Assembly (NCBI GenBank): GCA_033964015.1
Contig: CM066917.1
Location: 31,571,951-31,635,950 of the forward strand
Source: Scolanthus callimorphus
Lineage: Eukaryota > Cnidaria > Anthozoa > Actiniaria > Edwardsiidae
Direction of reading: 5' to 3'
Length of the DNA stretch: 64,000 bases
The notes under the pieces are model-generated. The model had not been told where the DNA came from and did not search any database. It saw only the letters and a list, made by a program, of their open reading frames with translations. The first letter of the stretch is position 1. Each line of letters starts with the position of its first letter. Of the stretch, positions 1 to 28,200 are shown piece by piece. Both the position numbers and the translations under genes were made by a program.

Positions 1-117
1 TAATAATATGATGATAGCGTAATTGTTGTTTTATTTTTCCGCCATATTGAGTGCCTATAAAGATCCTCCCATACAATGACCTTGATACGTTAAGACAAGA
101 GTTTTGATTTGCTACTA

Positions 118-321
118 GAGTAGATTTCGTATGACTGTGAAAAGGTTCCGCGACACGGAACCTGGCCTGCCGTAGATACTGAATGAAATCGCGTAGTCGC
201 GGCACGGTCACGGCGCGGAATCTGGCCTGCTGTAGATACGGAATGAAATCGTGTAGTCGCGACACGGTCGCGGCGCGGCACAACTTTGTCGCGGCCCTTT
301 TCAGTCATACGAAATCTGCTC
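118..321. mobile_element. TA-flanked MITE, copy 1
   Basis: A 204-bp foldback element has terminal inverted repeats reading GAGTAGATTTCGTATGACTG at the left and its near-perfect complement at the right. It is flanked by TA on both sides (116-117 and 322-323), as expected of Tc1/mariner-type insertion. The interior is GC-rich and holds an imperfect internal duplication around GGAACCTGGCCTGC. A close relative lies at 51918-52093. Confidence 0.85.
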
Positions 322-509
322 TAAACTTGCCGCCAAAACAGTAGAATGAGTGCTGTTTATAGAATCTCATTCCCTACTCAAACACTTGTATTCCCTAATC
401 AAGGGACTTTTCTCGGGGCTCATAAGAATTGAGCATCGTTATTACGATTATTTTAAAGAATAAATACTTTTGATGCTACAAATTGCACATAATCTACAGT
501 GTTGGCGGA

Positions 510-658
510 CAGGGGCCGGTTCCTAGAATGTTAGATAAGAGTTATCAGTAGATAAACGCTTATCCAACGGATAAATCCAGAACAAATCCTATACAACAGA
601 TAACTTTTATCCGTGGATAACTGGAACTGGGATAACTGGAACTCAGGAACTGGGCCCA
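510..658. mobile_element. Small hAT-like MITE
   Basis: The ends read CAGGGGCCGGTTCC and, inverted, CTGGGCCCAGTTCC. The interior is dominated by GATAA/TTATC palindromes. The CAGGG-type terminus suggests a hAT-derived MITE, but no 8-bp target duplication is visible, so the limits are approximate. Confidence 0.55.
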
Positions 659-784
659 GGCCTAATGTAAAGATCATAAATTCCTCGAGTAATAGTTTTA
701 CCTGTGTGTGACTGCACCGAGACGTCATTCATTCAAAGAATTTTGACAAAAAGTTGCTCCTACACAGTCCAATGCATACTTTCG

Positions 785-17047
<16,263 letters not shown>

Positions 17048-17266
17048 TTCGATCGAAAAATGTTATAAAATTGAAAGAGAAAACCGAGAAAACATCGCAC
17101 GTGTCGTCCAACTTATTTTCTGTTCAGCGGTCATCGAATGGCTTATTTCTAACATCAATTCTGATTGGACAAAGCTTCAAGTTCTGTGCTTTGAACCAAT
17201 CAAAATCATCGTATTATGAAATGCAAGGAACGCCTGTCGAAAAGGCTCTTTTGACTCAATTTTATA
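17048..17266 (-). promoter_or_regulatory. Putative PRMT7 proximal promoter and 5' UTR
   Basis: Only about 220 bp separate the PRMT7 start codon from the transposon at 17267. It contains two CCAAT-type boxes in opposite orientation, ATTGG at 17164-17168 and CCAAT at 17196-17200. No TATA box is convincing. The promoter role is inferred from position only. Confidence 0.35.
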
Positions 17267-18237
17267 TAGTGGTTTCAATAAAGTTTGTCACCCAAAAGAC
17301 TACAGCCTCAAGCTGTCGGCGCCAAGCCTTGTGAGTCATTTGTTGTCTCACGTGCTAATCAAAATTCAGTTCGATTTACGCGCGTGTTGGGAACAGCGCG
17401 ATTTTTAATATATAGTGCACTTCAAATCTCAAATTGGAGGGCGCAAGAGCTTTATTCTTAAACGTGAACGACAGTACTGCGTACAGCATTAAGCTGTTCG
17501 TTTTACTTTTCACGCTTTTCCTTTGTCAAGAAGGAAATCAAATACTGACGGGGTATTTTGTGAGATGACTGCACGAGAACCGAACTACTGAAACTCCGCT
17601 GGAATATTCTGTAGAACAAATATCTAAAGAAAGATAAAGAAAGTATTTCGCAAATTCTATTCTGTTTTCCATCTGTCCGTTTTTGCAGTCATCCTACACC
17701 TTCGAAGGTATAATGAAAGTAAATTATCGTAACGCTCGCGTACAAATTCAAAAGACGCGCTTATTAATAATTAGTAATACATCTTCAGAAAGCTTTCTAG
17801 GCGCCCAAAATAAAATTTCAATTGAGCATTCGATTGGAACGAAGTACAATTATTTTAATTGTAAGTGTCTTTATTTCATTTCCTTGAGAAGCGAACTCTT
17901 TGAGCAAAGTAAACACAGAATGTTAATTGTATCATCCAAACAATTTGGAGGGAAATTAGATTTTGCGTTGTGACTGTGAAATGTCAAATTTTGCTGAGCT
18001 TTGGCTGAAATTTTTATCAGACATTCGCTCTTAAGAATGCATATTTTTAGATTCCAGTGCAATTCTCTCACTCGAATTCGGAAACACGTAAAAGTCTAAG
18101 GTCGACTTCGCTCATCGCGCGCGGCATTTTTGACTCATGGAGAATATTTGTTATTCAAAGCGAATGACCCACAATGCTTGGCGCCGACAGCTTGTAGGCT
18201 TTAGTCTTTGGGGTGACAAACTTTATTGAAACCACTA
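17267..18237. mobile_element. Non-autonomous TA-flanked DNA transposon (971 bp)
   Basis: TIRs of about 65 bp begin TAGTGGTTTCAATAAAGTTT and run through AAGCTGTCGGCGCCAAGC at both ends. TA flanks lie at 17265-17266 and 18238-18239. The AT-rich interior has no recognisable transposase; the longest open frame is 96 codons and matches nothing I know. It sits between PRMT7 and NUDT7, upstream of both. Confidence 0.85.
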
Positions 18238-18357
18238 TATGATCCGGTCGGGGACGTCAACTTTATATTTTTCACGAATGCCATACATTTACTGTATTTC
18301 TCCCGGGAGAATTTCAGGAAATTTCTCTAATTCAAGGCGGTCTCCAGATTTGAAGTC

Positions 18358-18709
18358 CTGGGGCGCTTTCCATTTGGCAAAAAATCCCGGAATTTTCGGT
18401 TAGAAGTCAAATGGAAAGCGCCAAACCCGGGGAAAAGTTTCAGAAATTTGGGACAACCTTTGGAGCTTACCCCAAACGTGGGAATTTTCGGAGAACTCGG
18501 AATTTCCGGGAATTTGTCCCTTTCCATTTGATTTCTGACCGAAATTCCCGGAAATTCCGGGTCAAATGGAAAGCGGTGCGGAACGTTCTCGGACTTTCGT
18601 CCAATCGTGGCTGTTCTCGTGAATTGCCGGATTGAGACCTTTCCATTTTGACTCAGAGAACTACTGGGAATTCAAACCGGGATTTTTTGCTAAATGGAAA
18701 GCGCCCCTG
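18358..18709. mobile_element. Foldback MITE with internal repeats
   Basis: Ends GGGGCGCTTTCCATTTGGCA and (inverted) GGGGCGCTTTCCATTTAGCA enclose several internal copies of the TTCCATTTGA / TCAAATGGAA motif in both orientations, so the element can fold on itself at several levels. The CAGGGGCGC-like terminus is hAT-like; no clear target duplication was found. Confidence 0.7.
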
Positions 18710-19512
18710 GGGCTGACTTCCCTGCGTGAGAATTCTTTCGGGTCTCCTTTTCTGTAGTGTCATGTATTATCTGAAATGGGGAAACATTATGCCCAAGCAA
18801 AAAGAGGTCTATTGTCTGTATACCTGTTTCCTCAGTTGCATGGGAAGAAAGAAGAACTCGAAGAACTTGAGTGTTGAGCTACTGAGATGCTGTAGGCTGG
18901 GATCTGGGTGTGAGTGCACATTAATGAACAGGTCCAAATAAAACTTTTTTTTAAAAAGGAAGAAGCGTGAATGTAAGAAATTCGCACTCACTGGAAAAAT
19001 AGGCGATGCAAAAAATAACCCCCACATGACATCTGCAATCTTACCCCCTATCCCCCTACCAGATTTGTTTTTTCTTTCGCATTTCTATGTTTTATTCGGG
19101 CAAAATAGAATAGCAAATCAATAAATCAATTATTTTTTTTCCTTGAGGGCACGGTGGTAACGAATTCTGCATTCTGATTGGTTCTTAGAGCGTGCAAGAA
19201 ATAATAAAAACTTGAATGGTTGATTAACAGCTTATAATTTTCATTTACACGATATTTCGGTCAGCCAGTACCGACCTTCTTCATGTAATGGTGAATATTT
19301 ACATTGACCAATGTAAATTATACTATGTAGAGGATCGGTGTATCCGGCGCACAGCGTGGCGACGGAGATAGCTTGTCTGCTTGTTATTATTTTGAGATAT
19401 TTAAAAAATGTCTCTGAAAAAAATACCCCGTTTTTGAGTGAGGGTGCCAAAATATTTATACCCCCCATTAATGTGGGCTTCCTGTGTTTTTTCGAAGTTA
19501 CGTCATTACAAC

Positions 19513-20268
19513 ATGGCGGACGCGATGGACGTAACACGTACTGCAACTTTAGCCCTTTGTAAATCGAGAATTCTTCAATATAAAAACTCTGGATTCGACA
19601 AAGGGCGCACTGTACGGCGAGTTCATCAACAAGGCTATTCAGAAGCAGCTATATTGATCTTACTTGTGGTCAAGAAAGGCAAAATTTACTTGAGAATGAC
19701 CAGACGATCGACCAATTTGAACTCACACAAAGGGCAAGTCGTTTTCCCTGGAGGAAAGAAGGACGAAACAGATAAATCATTTATTGATACTGCGTTGAGA
19801 GAAGCACATGAAGAAATTGGACTACCTCCAGAAAATGTAGATATTGTTACTATTTTGAGTCATAGCTGGATTCGGCGAAATAAAGTGGTACCAGTGTTTG
19901 CAGTTCTCAGAGACGAATTTGAAGTGTCGATGAACCATTTTGAGGTGGAATCTGTCTTCGACGTTCCGCTCGAGATTTTCTTAGACGAACAAAACCAAGA
20001 TCTTGGTCAGTTCAACAACTTCATCTATCATCAGTTCTATTACACTCCCATGAAATCGGACATTTTACAAGGCGAAGAAAACGAAGTTACTATATTTGGC
20101 TTCACTGCAGGTTTTTGCCTGACAACCGCTATTATTGTTCTTCATCGGCTTCCATCATTCGAAATTAAGGATATAGGCTTAAAGTATGACTTGCAGGCCT
20201 ATGCGGAATGGTTGTCAAGTAGCAGCAGCGACGATAAACCTTTAAACGATTGCCATAGTAAATTGTAA
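19513..20268 (+). CDS. NUDT7: NUDT7-like peroxisomal coenzyme A diphosphatase (intronless)
   Basis: Predicted Nudix hydrolase of 251 residues that would cleave CoA and acyl-CoA to phosphopantetheine derivatives and 3',5'-ADP. The CoA-pyrophosphatase signature appears as MTRRS (62-66), then KGQVVFPGG (73-81). The Nudix box follows as REAHEEIGL (96-104), including the metal-binding REXXEE core. The last three residues are SKL, a canonical PTS1 signal, which places the enzyme in peroxisomes. The Met at 19513 (MADAMD) is preferred over the upstream in-frame Met at 19438, which would add 25 residues unlike the family. The frame is uninterrupted with no intron, unlike its neighbours. It is divergent from PRMT7 and convergent with the coiled-coil gene. 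NUDT8-like enzymes are the main alternative; SKL favours NUDT7. Confidence 0.9.
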   Translation: MADAMDVTRTATLALCKSRILQYKNSGFDKGRTVRRVHQQGYSEAAILILLVVKKGKIYLRMTRRSTNLNSHKGQVVFPGGKKDETDKSFIDTALREAHEEIGLPPENVDIVTILSHSWIRRNKVVPVFAVLRDEFEVSMNHFEVESVFDVPLEIFLDEQNQDLGQFNNFIYHQFYYTPMKSDILQGEENEVTIFGFTAGFCLTTAIIVLHRLPSFEIKDIGLKYDLQAYAEWLSSSSSDDKPLNDCHSKL

Positions 20269-20515
20269 AGTATGACTGACCACAAACAGTGCGACTGTTT
20301 CTCCAACCAGTGCCACCAAAACAAAGTAAATGTGTACAAGATTCTGGTAGCAGACAATTGATTGGCAAATCTAATTGACAAGGCCTTATATATAGGATAT
20401 TTTGTTGTGCGTGCCGTGTGTGTGTGGAGGGGGTTGAGCTTTCAGTTTGTGAGATGTCAGATCTCTAAGATGTGGACTGCAGTATAACAATGCAGTTTAC
20501 AATCATGTAGGGTTA

Positions 20516-20656
20516 GAGTAGTTTTCATAAACCCGTGGAATACACTTTAGCATATTTAGTAGTAATACACTCTAATTTCTTTGTTCTCTTTTGTGCTGGC
20601 TTGACTACTGCACTTTGACTATTACACTTTGTTCCATGGGTTTATGAAAACCACTC
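20516..20656. mobile_element. TA-flanked MITE with GAGTRGTTTTCATAAACC ends
   Basis: A 141-bp element has ends GAGTAGTTTTCATAAACCCG and, inverted, GAGTGGTTTTCATAAACCCA, flanked by TA (20514-20515 and 20657-20658). The termini resemble those of the MITE at 23376-23500. Confidence 0.8.
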
Positions 20657-20775
20657 TATGTATGTATCATTGTGTAATAAGTTCGGTTCTAACTATTGAC
20701 CAGCCCAGCACCTTTTTAATGTCCCTCATTAATGAGACCGAACCTGTGTGCCAACATTTTGACCTTAGCTGAGGC

Positions 20776-20975
20776 CAATCTCATACCCAGAGCCTGTCAT
20801 CTTTTGGCCAGTGGCAAGACTCGGTACTCTGGGGGAATTTGATTTGTGAGCATGCATGGTAGATCAAAATCATACAGAAAACAGAACAAACTAAAAAAGC
20901 ATAAAAAAATCCATTCCCCAGAGCCCTGAATCTTGCCGCTGGCCAAAAGATGATGGGCTCTGGGTACGAGATTGA
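20776..20975. mobile_element. Foldback repeat with CCCAGAGCC-type ends
   Basis: Inverted arms contain AATCTCATACCCAGAGCC and CATCTTTTGGCCAG. Related fragments with AATCTCGTTCCCAGAGCC or its complement occur near 36130-36350, 46280-46335 and 50330-50620, so this is a dispersed family. Confidence 0.65.
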
Positions 20976-22146
20976 GAAAATAGTCTATACAATGGTCTTT
21001 TAAAAATAATTTGACACTCCACTTACAGAATGTACTTTTATTCATTTTTTGTACAAAATACATGTAAATTACAGATGGAATTTTCTTATTTATAATTATG
21101 ACCATTATTTTACTTTCTATGTATAATTACTAAAACATATGTATGCCTAGTTAAAAACGAATTCCATGTAATGAAAAGTAAATGAGTAAATTTTTCCATG
21201 CAAATTTAAGTGACATAATTATTTCGAGTCAAATCATGTGTTTAAAGATTAAAACTCCAATTTTGTCTTCATCCTTTTAATTTAAGATCTGTGGTTTGCA
21301 TTCTGATCAATGTTTAAAGTTCTTATGGCATAAGTCGATTAGCATGGCTGTATATACTGTTCAAACCCCACATAGCACTTAACGTCAAGGAAAGGGTGTA
21401 GAGAAAATCGTGTATAGTATGACGTTTATGAATCCAAACCCCTAAAATCACTATAGAACCAGGAGTCTGTGATAGAACAAAGAACAACACTATTTAATAG
21501 AGAACAATCCTTAGCATCTTTATTGTTAAGAAGAAGCTTGGGCTAGCATTCTATCCCCCCACTTAGATAGATAAAGCTCGTGCACGATCAAAGTTTTTCA
21601 CCTCCCTGCAATGCATAAATATACGAAATACGAAGATCGATAAAATAGTTCATATAGTGAATTATGTACATATGATTTTAAAATCTCTTTACATGATAAT
21701 CTCCTGTTTGATACTTGAAAGTATAATGTCTAGTGCTTAAGGGCATCTCTCTCGTTCATGTCTTTGACTTTGTTTCGCGTGCTGCAGCTTCTTGAACGCC
21801 ATCCGTTTGATGTATTGGCATTCCTGAAACAAACTGCTATCTATGCTATTCAATTGCAGAGCATATTTTGGATATTCTCGCGATGTTTCTGCGACTAGTG
21901 CAGTGGGGATCCAGTATGATCCAGTTGGTCGGTCAGATCTCGAACTTTGTGCGCCCAGTATTCACTGCTTTGTTGTAGCTGAACGGAAAGCTAGAATTGA
22001 AAAAGAAAAAAAAAATGAACACAACTTTGATAAAATTCCCGAGGAAGTCAATCGAACAAACGTATACCCTACTAGTAGCTCCATCAATCAGAATGCAGCA
22101 TTGATATTAGACCAGTAGTGAGATTTGACTAAAAAAGGATAGTTCC

Positions 22147-25100
22147 TCATGTGGTCCCTACCTCGCCTACTCTTTGGATCCAATAAGACTTGTCCAGAAC
22201 TTGGGGATCTTTCACTCCGGCTTTCTCTACCTCTTTTCTCATGATCGATCGTATCTGAAAATACCATTTTTATAACTTTAATAACTGGACTTTCTGAATT
22301 ATCTAGAGTATTTTGTTCAGCCACATCGCCTGTCATGGGCATAGCATCGACGAGAAAAAAAAATTACCTTTTCTTTGTGGACAGGCTTCGATCTGCAATG
22401 ACAGCGAATGAAATATTAGAATAAGAAGTATGCTTTAGCAAAAAAAAAAACTGATCAAAGCGAGGATTTATTACTTACATCCCCTTGTCGATAAAGGAGT
22501 CGCCATTTATGTGATAGTTATCATGATTCTAGAATAGAGAGAAAAGTGGCCATTAATATTTATTGATTTCTGTGGGACAACTGATATGCATAGTAAAACC
22601 CCAATATAGCGATCGCGCGATTAGAGCAAATGTCGGAGCAAACACGGAACACGGTACGGTTTCTGCAAAACACGGCTACAAACACGGAATTTCTGCAGGA
22701 ACTGGATTTCCCCAGGCAAACGCATGGGAAGTGTTTGGAATTCACATGGATAGCCATGGGAAATCCGAACACTTCCGATTCTTCTACCATGGGAAATTCA
22801 GCTTTTCCCATGGATGGGTTTCTGCAAAAATTCCCTGTGAAAACCTCGCCTGCGAAAACCTTGCTTTGTTAGCGTCACGGCACTTACAAGGTGATCAGTG
22901 TCTCGATGAGGCAAGTCTGAAAACCGCTGGGCATCCAATTGTGTCTTCAGGGCTTGAACCGTCTGGTCTCGCGCATCCACTTGAAGCTGAAGATTCTAAG
23001 AGTGGAAAACAAAGAATCAGAAAAATGAGATGATGTGTCAAGCTTCTTCTCATAAGTTGCCAGTCTCACAAATGCATTCTTCTAGCCAAGTTTGCGGAGA
23101 CTAGAAAGTGATGGGCACCAGCGAACCGCCCAAGAACACACGAGGAAAAGAAAAGATCGATTGTTTTTTTGTTTTGTTTCTTGCTCACGTTATAGATGCA
23201 CGATTTTATGTCCGTTCGAGAGCCTGGATAGATTCAGATTTTATCGAAAATGATAGAGAGGAGGTACCGCCTTCCAGATACATTACACAGGGTACTCTAT
23301 GTATAAATGCAAAGTGCGATGGGGAAATAGCGTTAGAACATCCATTGTCACAAACATAATAACCCAACTGCAATAGAGCGGTTTTCATATGACTGTAGTG
23401 AAACCAATCGCAAACTAATTACACGAATTCTGAATAAAACCTATAGGAGTAATTATAAAGTAATTGCGAATTACTCACGACAGTCATCTGAAATCCGCTC
23501 TAGTTACCTTTCTAAGTGAGACTTCCTTGTCCAGGAGATGTCTTTGGCGAAGATTGTCTTTGTTCAGTGCGTTAAGCTTTACATAGACAGATATGACAAA
23601 TGAAAAGGTTATGGACTGGCGATATGTTTTCAGGTAAAAGGGAGGGTGAGTTTGAGGAGAGGCAGGAGACCAACAGAGAGTCTACCTTAAACATCAGGAC
23701 TGTTGACTATCACAGTAGAATCTGTGCTATTTCTAGCATCAAATTTCCAATTCTAATTTTTACATTTTTTCCATAAGAACCACTAAAAAATAAGTAAGTA
23801 ATAAACGCGCGCAAGTACTCCAAATGCTTTCAATGTTTAAATGTCACCGGTAGAAGTGATTATAGCAAGAAAAAACAAAACTCTCGACCATATTACGCGC
23901 GGAATGCCTTAGGCCTGTTTCAAACGTCGATCTTTTGCCGCGTCGAATTCAATTCAGTCGACTGTTTTTCTCCATTTTATAACAAGAACAACAAACTTTA
24001 AATCATTTTTGTTCTGCCATGGCTAACCTAGATTTACCTTTTGCCCCAGACAAAGTGTTCTCTAAGCTGCAAATGAAACCAATCCAATAATTGGATTTGA
24101 CGCGGCAAAATATCGACGTTTTAAACAGGCCTTATAGTCACTTGAACAATTATACTAAAAGCAGATAATCACTCGTATAGCTGTCCCATTGTTCATTTTA
24201 TTTTCAAGGTCGAGGGAAGCCACTTACCTGTTGATTTAACTGTTGAATGGTTTCCACGTTTGTCTTTAGACGTGCATGCAGGTCCTCTATCGCGTGTACC
24301 CTGTCCACTGCCTCGACGTCCTTCTCGTTTCTGATTAAATACAGGGAAAGTATGGGGAAAAGGAAAAGTAACTTCCAGTGCTGTTTCAGACAGATAGATT
24401 AGCGTTTCAGTTCTTTCAACAAAATGTTCCCATTAGCAGCATAAGAATTAAGTAGAGTGGCCAGGCGTGACCAGGGCGTCGTCCACGTAGCCGGATGACC
24501 CCAGTTCGAGTCTCCTCGACCATTCTTTCTATATAGCCGACTTGGTTCGCCTCCTTGCCTACGTTCCATCCCCTCTCAGAGAGGATCCAACGTAAGCTAT
24601 TTGCCTCTCGACCAGATGGGGTTCTTAAATGTGTTTTTATATGTGTGATTCCCGAAAAAAAATAGCTGTAATATGGCTGTTTATTATACATTGTACTCGC
24701 TATATCGATTCTGATTGGCTAAGAACGCGCGCTTTACTTAGGGAATCGCGCACTTTGAGGGTCTCCAAGAATCAGCATGCTGATTCTTGATACGCGCGCA
24801 ATGCATCATGGGACTAGAGCGCTTTCCCTATTTTAACAAGACGCTTGTGTAAAATAAATTGCTTGACAGAAAAAAAAGTATTTTTACTGAATCAATGTAT
24901 AATAAAACAATTATTGGATGAGGTTTTTGTGATCTCCAGAATAAACAATGTCGAGACAGTTGGAATCAGGCGAGGCCGTGATTATCAGTGGTTAGAAGGT
25001 CCTCTAAAATTCGAGTTAAAACAAAGTGGGTGGAGTTATTTGGAACAAAATAAGCAGGACATCACATAATGACTGATAAATACATGATGTCATTTGTCGC

Positions 25101-25242
25101 GCTGATATCTTGCAAGCCTAATTCGATTTCATTTACAATTCATTCTAACCATTCATCACATCAATACTCACTCGTATTCCGAAAGGCGATTTCGTAGTTG
25201 ATGAAGCAAGACTTGTTGCTGTGCAGAGTGGGATTGAAGACT
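22147..25242 (-). CDS. Coiled-coil gene, 3' exons at 25172-25242, 24228-24330, 23508-23576, 22888-22986, 22479-22528, 22368-22392, 22147-22254
   Basis: Lengths are 71, 103, 69, 99, 50, 25 and 108 nt, all phase-compatible. Helical segments (LLHQLRNRLSEYE, DLHARLKTNVETI, ARDQTVQALKTQLDAQ) give way to a polar linker (HDNYHINGDSFIDKG). The final exon reads IRSIMRKEVEKAG, then KSYWIQRVGE, and stops at 22147-22149. The tail looks like a conserved C-terminal motif rather than coil. GAG|GTAGGG in the last exon is a possible weak donor, so one more exon cannot be excluded. Confidence 0.75.
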
Positions 25243-28200
25243 CTGACAAGGCAAGGAAAAACAATTAGGAGTGAGAAAATCTACAGAATAGACCGATTTA
25301 TCACCTTTAAGTACTGCGCAACACTCTTTTTTATACCGTTAATGAAGCTGCGCAAAACCAAATGCGCTTGAATGTCCGGGAATTTGTTGCAAGTCTAAAA
25401 CTTAAAGGGTATCACCTCACATTGACTTGTTAGTGAATGGCTTACCAGGACGAATATAAATTCATCTCGAAAGATGAGTAAAAGATTAAAAATTCTAGTC
25501 TCTTTCTAGTTGTCTTTCTTCTACAAAATCTTGCCCTCCTTCAAACTCCCCCTCCCCTTAACCCGAATACATATCGCCAGGAGTCTGTGTTCGTTGATTG
25601 AATTGATTGGAACTGAATATTAGAAGTGCGAAAGAAAGACACAGATGAACTCGGTTTTCCAAAGTACTTCAGTTGAATTCAGCCTGAGCTACGTTCTTAG
25701 GATGTTCTTAAATCATTTAACCAATTTTCATCTTTAACCGTTCTTGTAACGTGGTTCTTATAAAAAAGAGTGCAATTCGCAGTTTTTCATAATCACTATG
25801 GTAAACTGAATGCTTAATATTTCTCTGTGTGATAATTTAATTCATCAGGTTAAAATTCTTTGATAATTATCTCGATACTTTTGCCAATAGAGTTCAACTT
25901 ACATGGGCAAACGAGGGACAAAGGCCTTGGCAATTGAGACAAGCTGTGCTAAGCTGATGTTCAAACCTGACATAACATGGACATGTGTGTAGAGGATTTG
26001 AACAAGCACCACGGAATTTACCAAACGTGTCTAAATTTGTAAGCGAACCAAACAGCGGTTCCCCAACACACAGTAGAACGGAACTATCTCCGCTATGTTC
26101 CGATACAGTGGAGCGCCCAGTCATGCTTGATCGTAGAATCACTATCAAGCGGATTTAGACATCAATCATAAATTGAGGGCGTGATATTTTTTTCTGGGTT
26201 TTAGTCAGTTTGTAACTGCGACTGAGAAAGTCAAAGCTTGCCAATGAAAAGAAACTCCTGAAGACTCTTTTTCAACCATAGCGTCCCTTTGAAGACTTCG
26301 CCATTCTACCCCGTGTTGGCTTGAATGTCTTTTTCTTGCTAAGACGTTCAGGATTTTAGAGTAAGAGTATTGTTATTTCCTTGGCGTTTGGATACTTCCT
26401 TTTTTTTAGTCCAACTTTCTTGAAACGCTACTCAAATTTTCCCTGGCTTCGCGAATTTCAAGGAAGAAAGTTCTTTGTGAATTTTCTTCTTGCAACTGAT
26501 CCATGCAACTTAATCAACTCAAAACAACGCTAGCGAATCTCAGCAAGATGGAAGCGTTGTTACATTTCCTCGACCATTCACGGGAAAACACAATAAACGT
26601 TTTCAAATCTGTGGTGTTGTGGAACAAAAGAAAAAGGAAATAAAAATGTTTCTAATGAGGTTTAAATACAAATAAAAGAGAAGCTTATGAAATATTTAAA
26701 ATGAAAGAAATACCGAAACCGAAATACAATACTGTTTACAGGAAACGGGCTATGAAGAGTGGCCTGGAGGTGTTAGAAAATAAGAAACAAGTTCGTTTTA
26801 TTTGCTATACTCTCTTTTCAAGTAAATGGAATTACTCCGCGTCATTCAAAGATAAAGCCAGTAGTTTCTTAATTATTACAATGCAATAAATCCAGTATTC
26901 GTGTCTGCATTCTTCATGATTCATTTACAAGCTGAATAATTGATGACAAGAGAGGAAACACCAGAACACCAGTCTATAAGCCGCTGATTGTTTCAAAAAT
27001 GTAGTTCTAAAATCCAACATCTGCTCATTTGAAAACGTTTATCTGTATCAAAGGAATTATGCTAAGCGGTATCGTTTTCGGATGTACCGGAATGTTTTCC
27101 TCAAATCTTGTACATCTATTCATTTATGTTCTATCGTTAGTGCAACAAATGAAACAAAGAACGTGACAAGAAAAAGTATCGAAAAAGGATTTTAGATAAT
27201 AGTGGAAACCTTTTAATCACAACCGCGAAAGCGAATTGAGGTGTTTGACCCTTCCAACGCATGCCCGCACATGTAAAACAAAAACAAAAAAACAGACTTC
27301 AAAATAAAGGAACGAATATAACTTCTACATTTTTCACCGAAAATTGCAATTCAAGAGCTTTAAATGACATTTATTTAATTGAAATATAGGAATACTTTTC
27401 CGAACCATTGGGGCGAGAACTGTGGAACTGTAACTCACTTTAAGCCTTTCTCCTTCTAGGCGCCGTTCCTCTGCAAAAAAAAGAAAGAAATATTATTTGA
27501 TATTTATTACAATATAGCTACAGTATAGCGCGCGCTCTGATTGGTCCAAATCTATGCTATGATTGGCTTCCTCGAATAATTCTCGCCATTTAAAAGTAAT
27601 AACGAGCTGATTTAAATCCACACAAGCAATGACAAGAGAAAATGATCCAGTACGATTTCTTCGATCTCATGTTATGGAGTGATTTTCTTATTCATATCTC
27701 CTGGTCTTATCCAGGACCCAGTCTTCCATAGAATCCTGACCCCTCCCCCTCTCTTGCTGCATCCATACTTTATATTTCTTAGTCTTACCTAATTCAGCTT
27801 TCATGACGGCGTTTTCCTTTTGAAGGGAGTTAGCTGTTTCTGATAACTGCCTGCAAATAAAATATGAGTAAAATTGTTAACATAACGAACAACGATTTTC
27901 TGTTCATAAATTAGTGCGACAAATATATCTTCACATTTCACATAATTTCAACAACACCACGATTCATGACTTACTCTCTGTCTTTCTGTAAATGGGTGAT
28001 TTGGGAGCTTTGTTCTCTGTAACGAACAGAACCAACAAGGTTAATCTTTCCATGGGTGGCAAAAACATTTGCTTCTTAGCATGGCGCGAAATAAAACTTG
28101 ACATGCCTAGTGCTAAACTAGAAAACCTAAGGGTTTATTTTGGCTCTAGGCATTTCCTTGCATATCTCTATATTTGAAAATGAAATAAAATATGAAATAA

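Larger units (their letters stand above)
20269..22146. other. Convergent intergenic region and probable 3' UTRs
   Basis: This separates the NUDT7-like stop from the stop of the coiled-coil gene. It holds two small foldback elements (20516-20656 and 20776-20975) and AT-rich DNA. An AATAAA on the minus strand at about 21519-21524 is a plausible poly(A) signal for the coiled-coil gene. No further gene is supported. Confidence 0.5.

Noticed and set aside
22563..23033. Plus-strand 156-codon open frame
   Set aside because: It is antisense to coiled-coil exon 22888-22986 and otherwise covers repeats of ATGGGAAA and TTTCTGCAAAA; no family resemblance.
24440..24560. tRNA-like stretch with CCAGTTCGAGTCTC resembling a B box
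   Set aside because: No matching A box or cloverleaf by eye, so I could not support a tRNA or SINE call.
25894..26148. Minus-strand open frame ending at a good splice donor, possible extra exon
   Set aside because: No acceptable acceptor, Cys-rich non-coil composition unlike its neighbours, and the flanking exons already join in phase without it.
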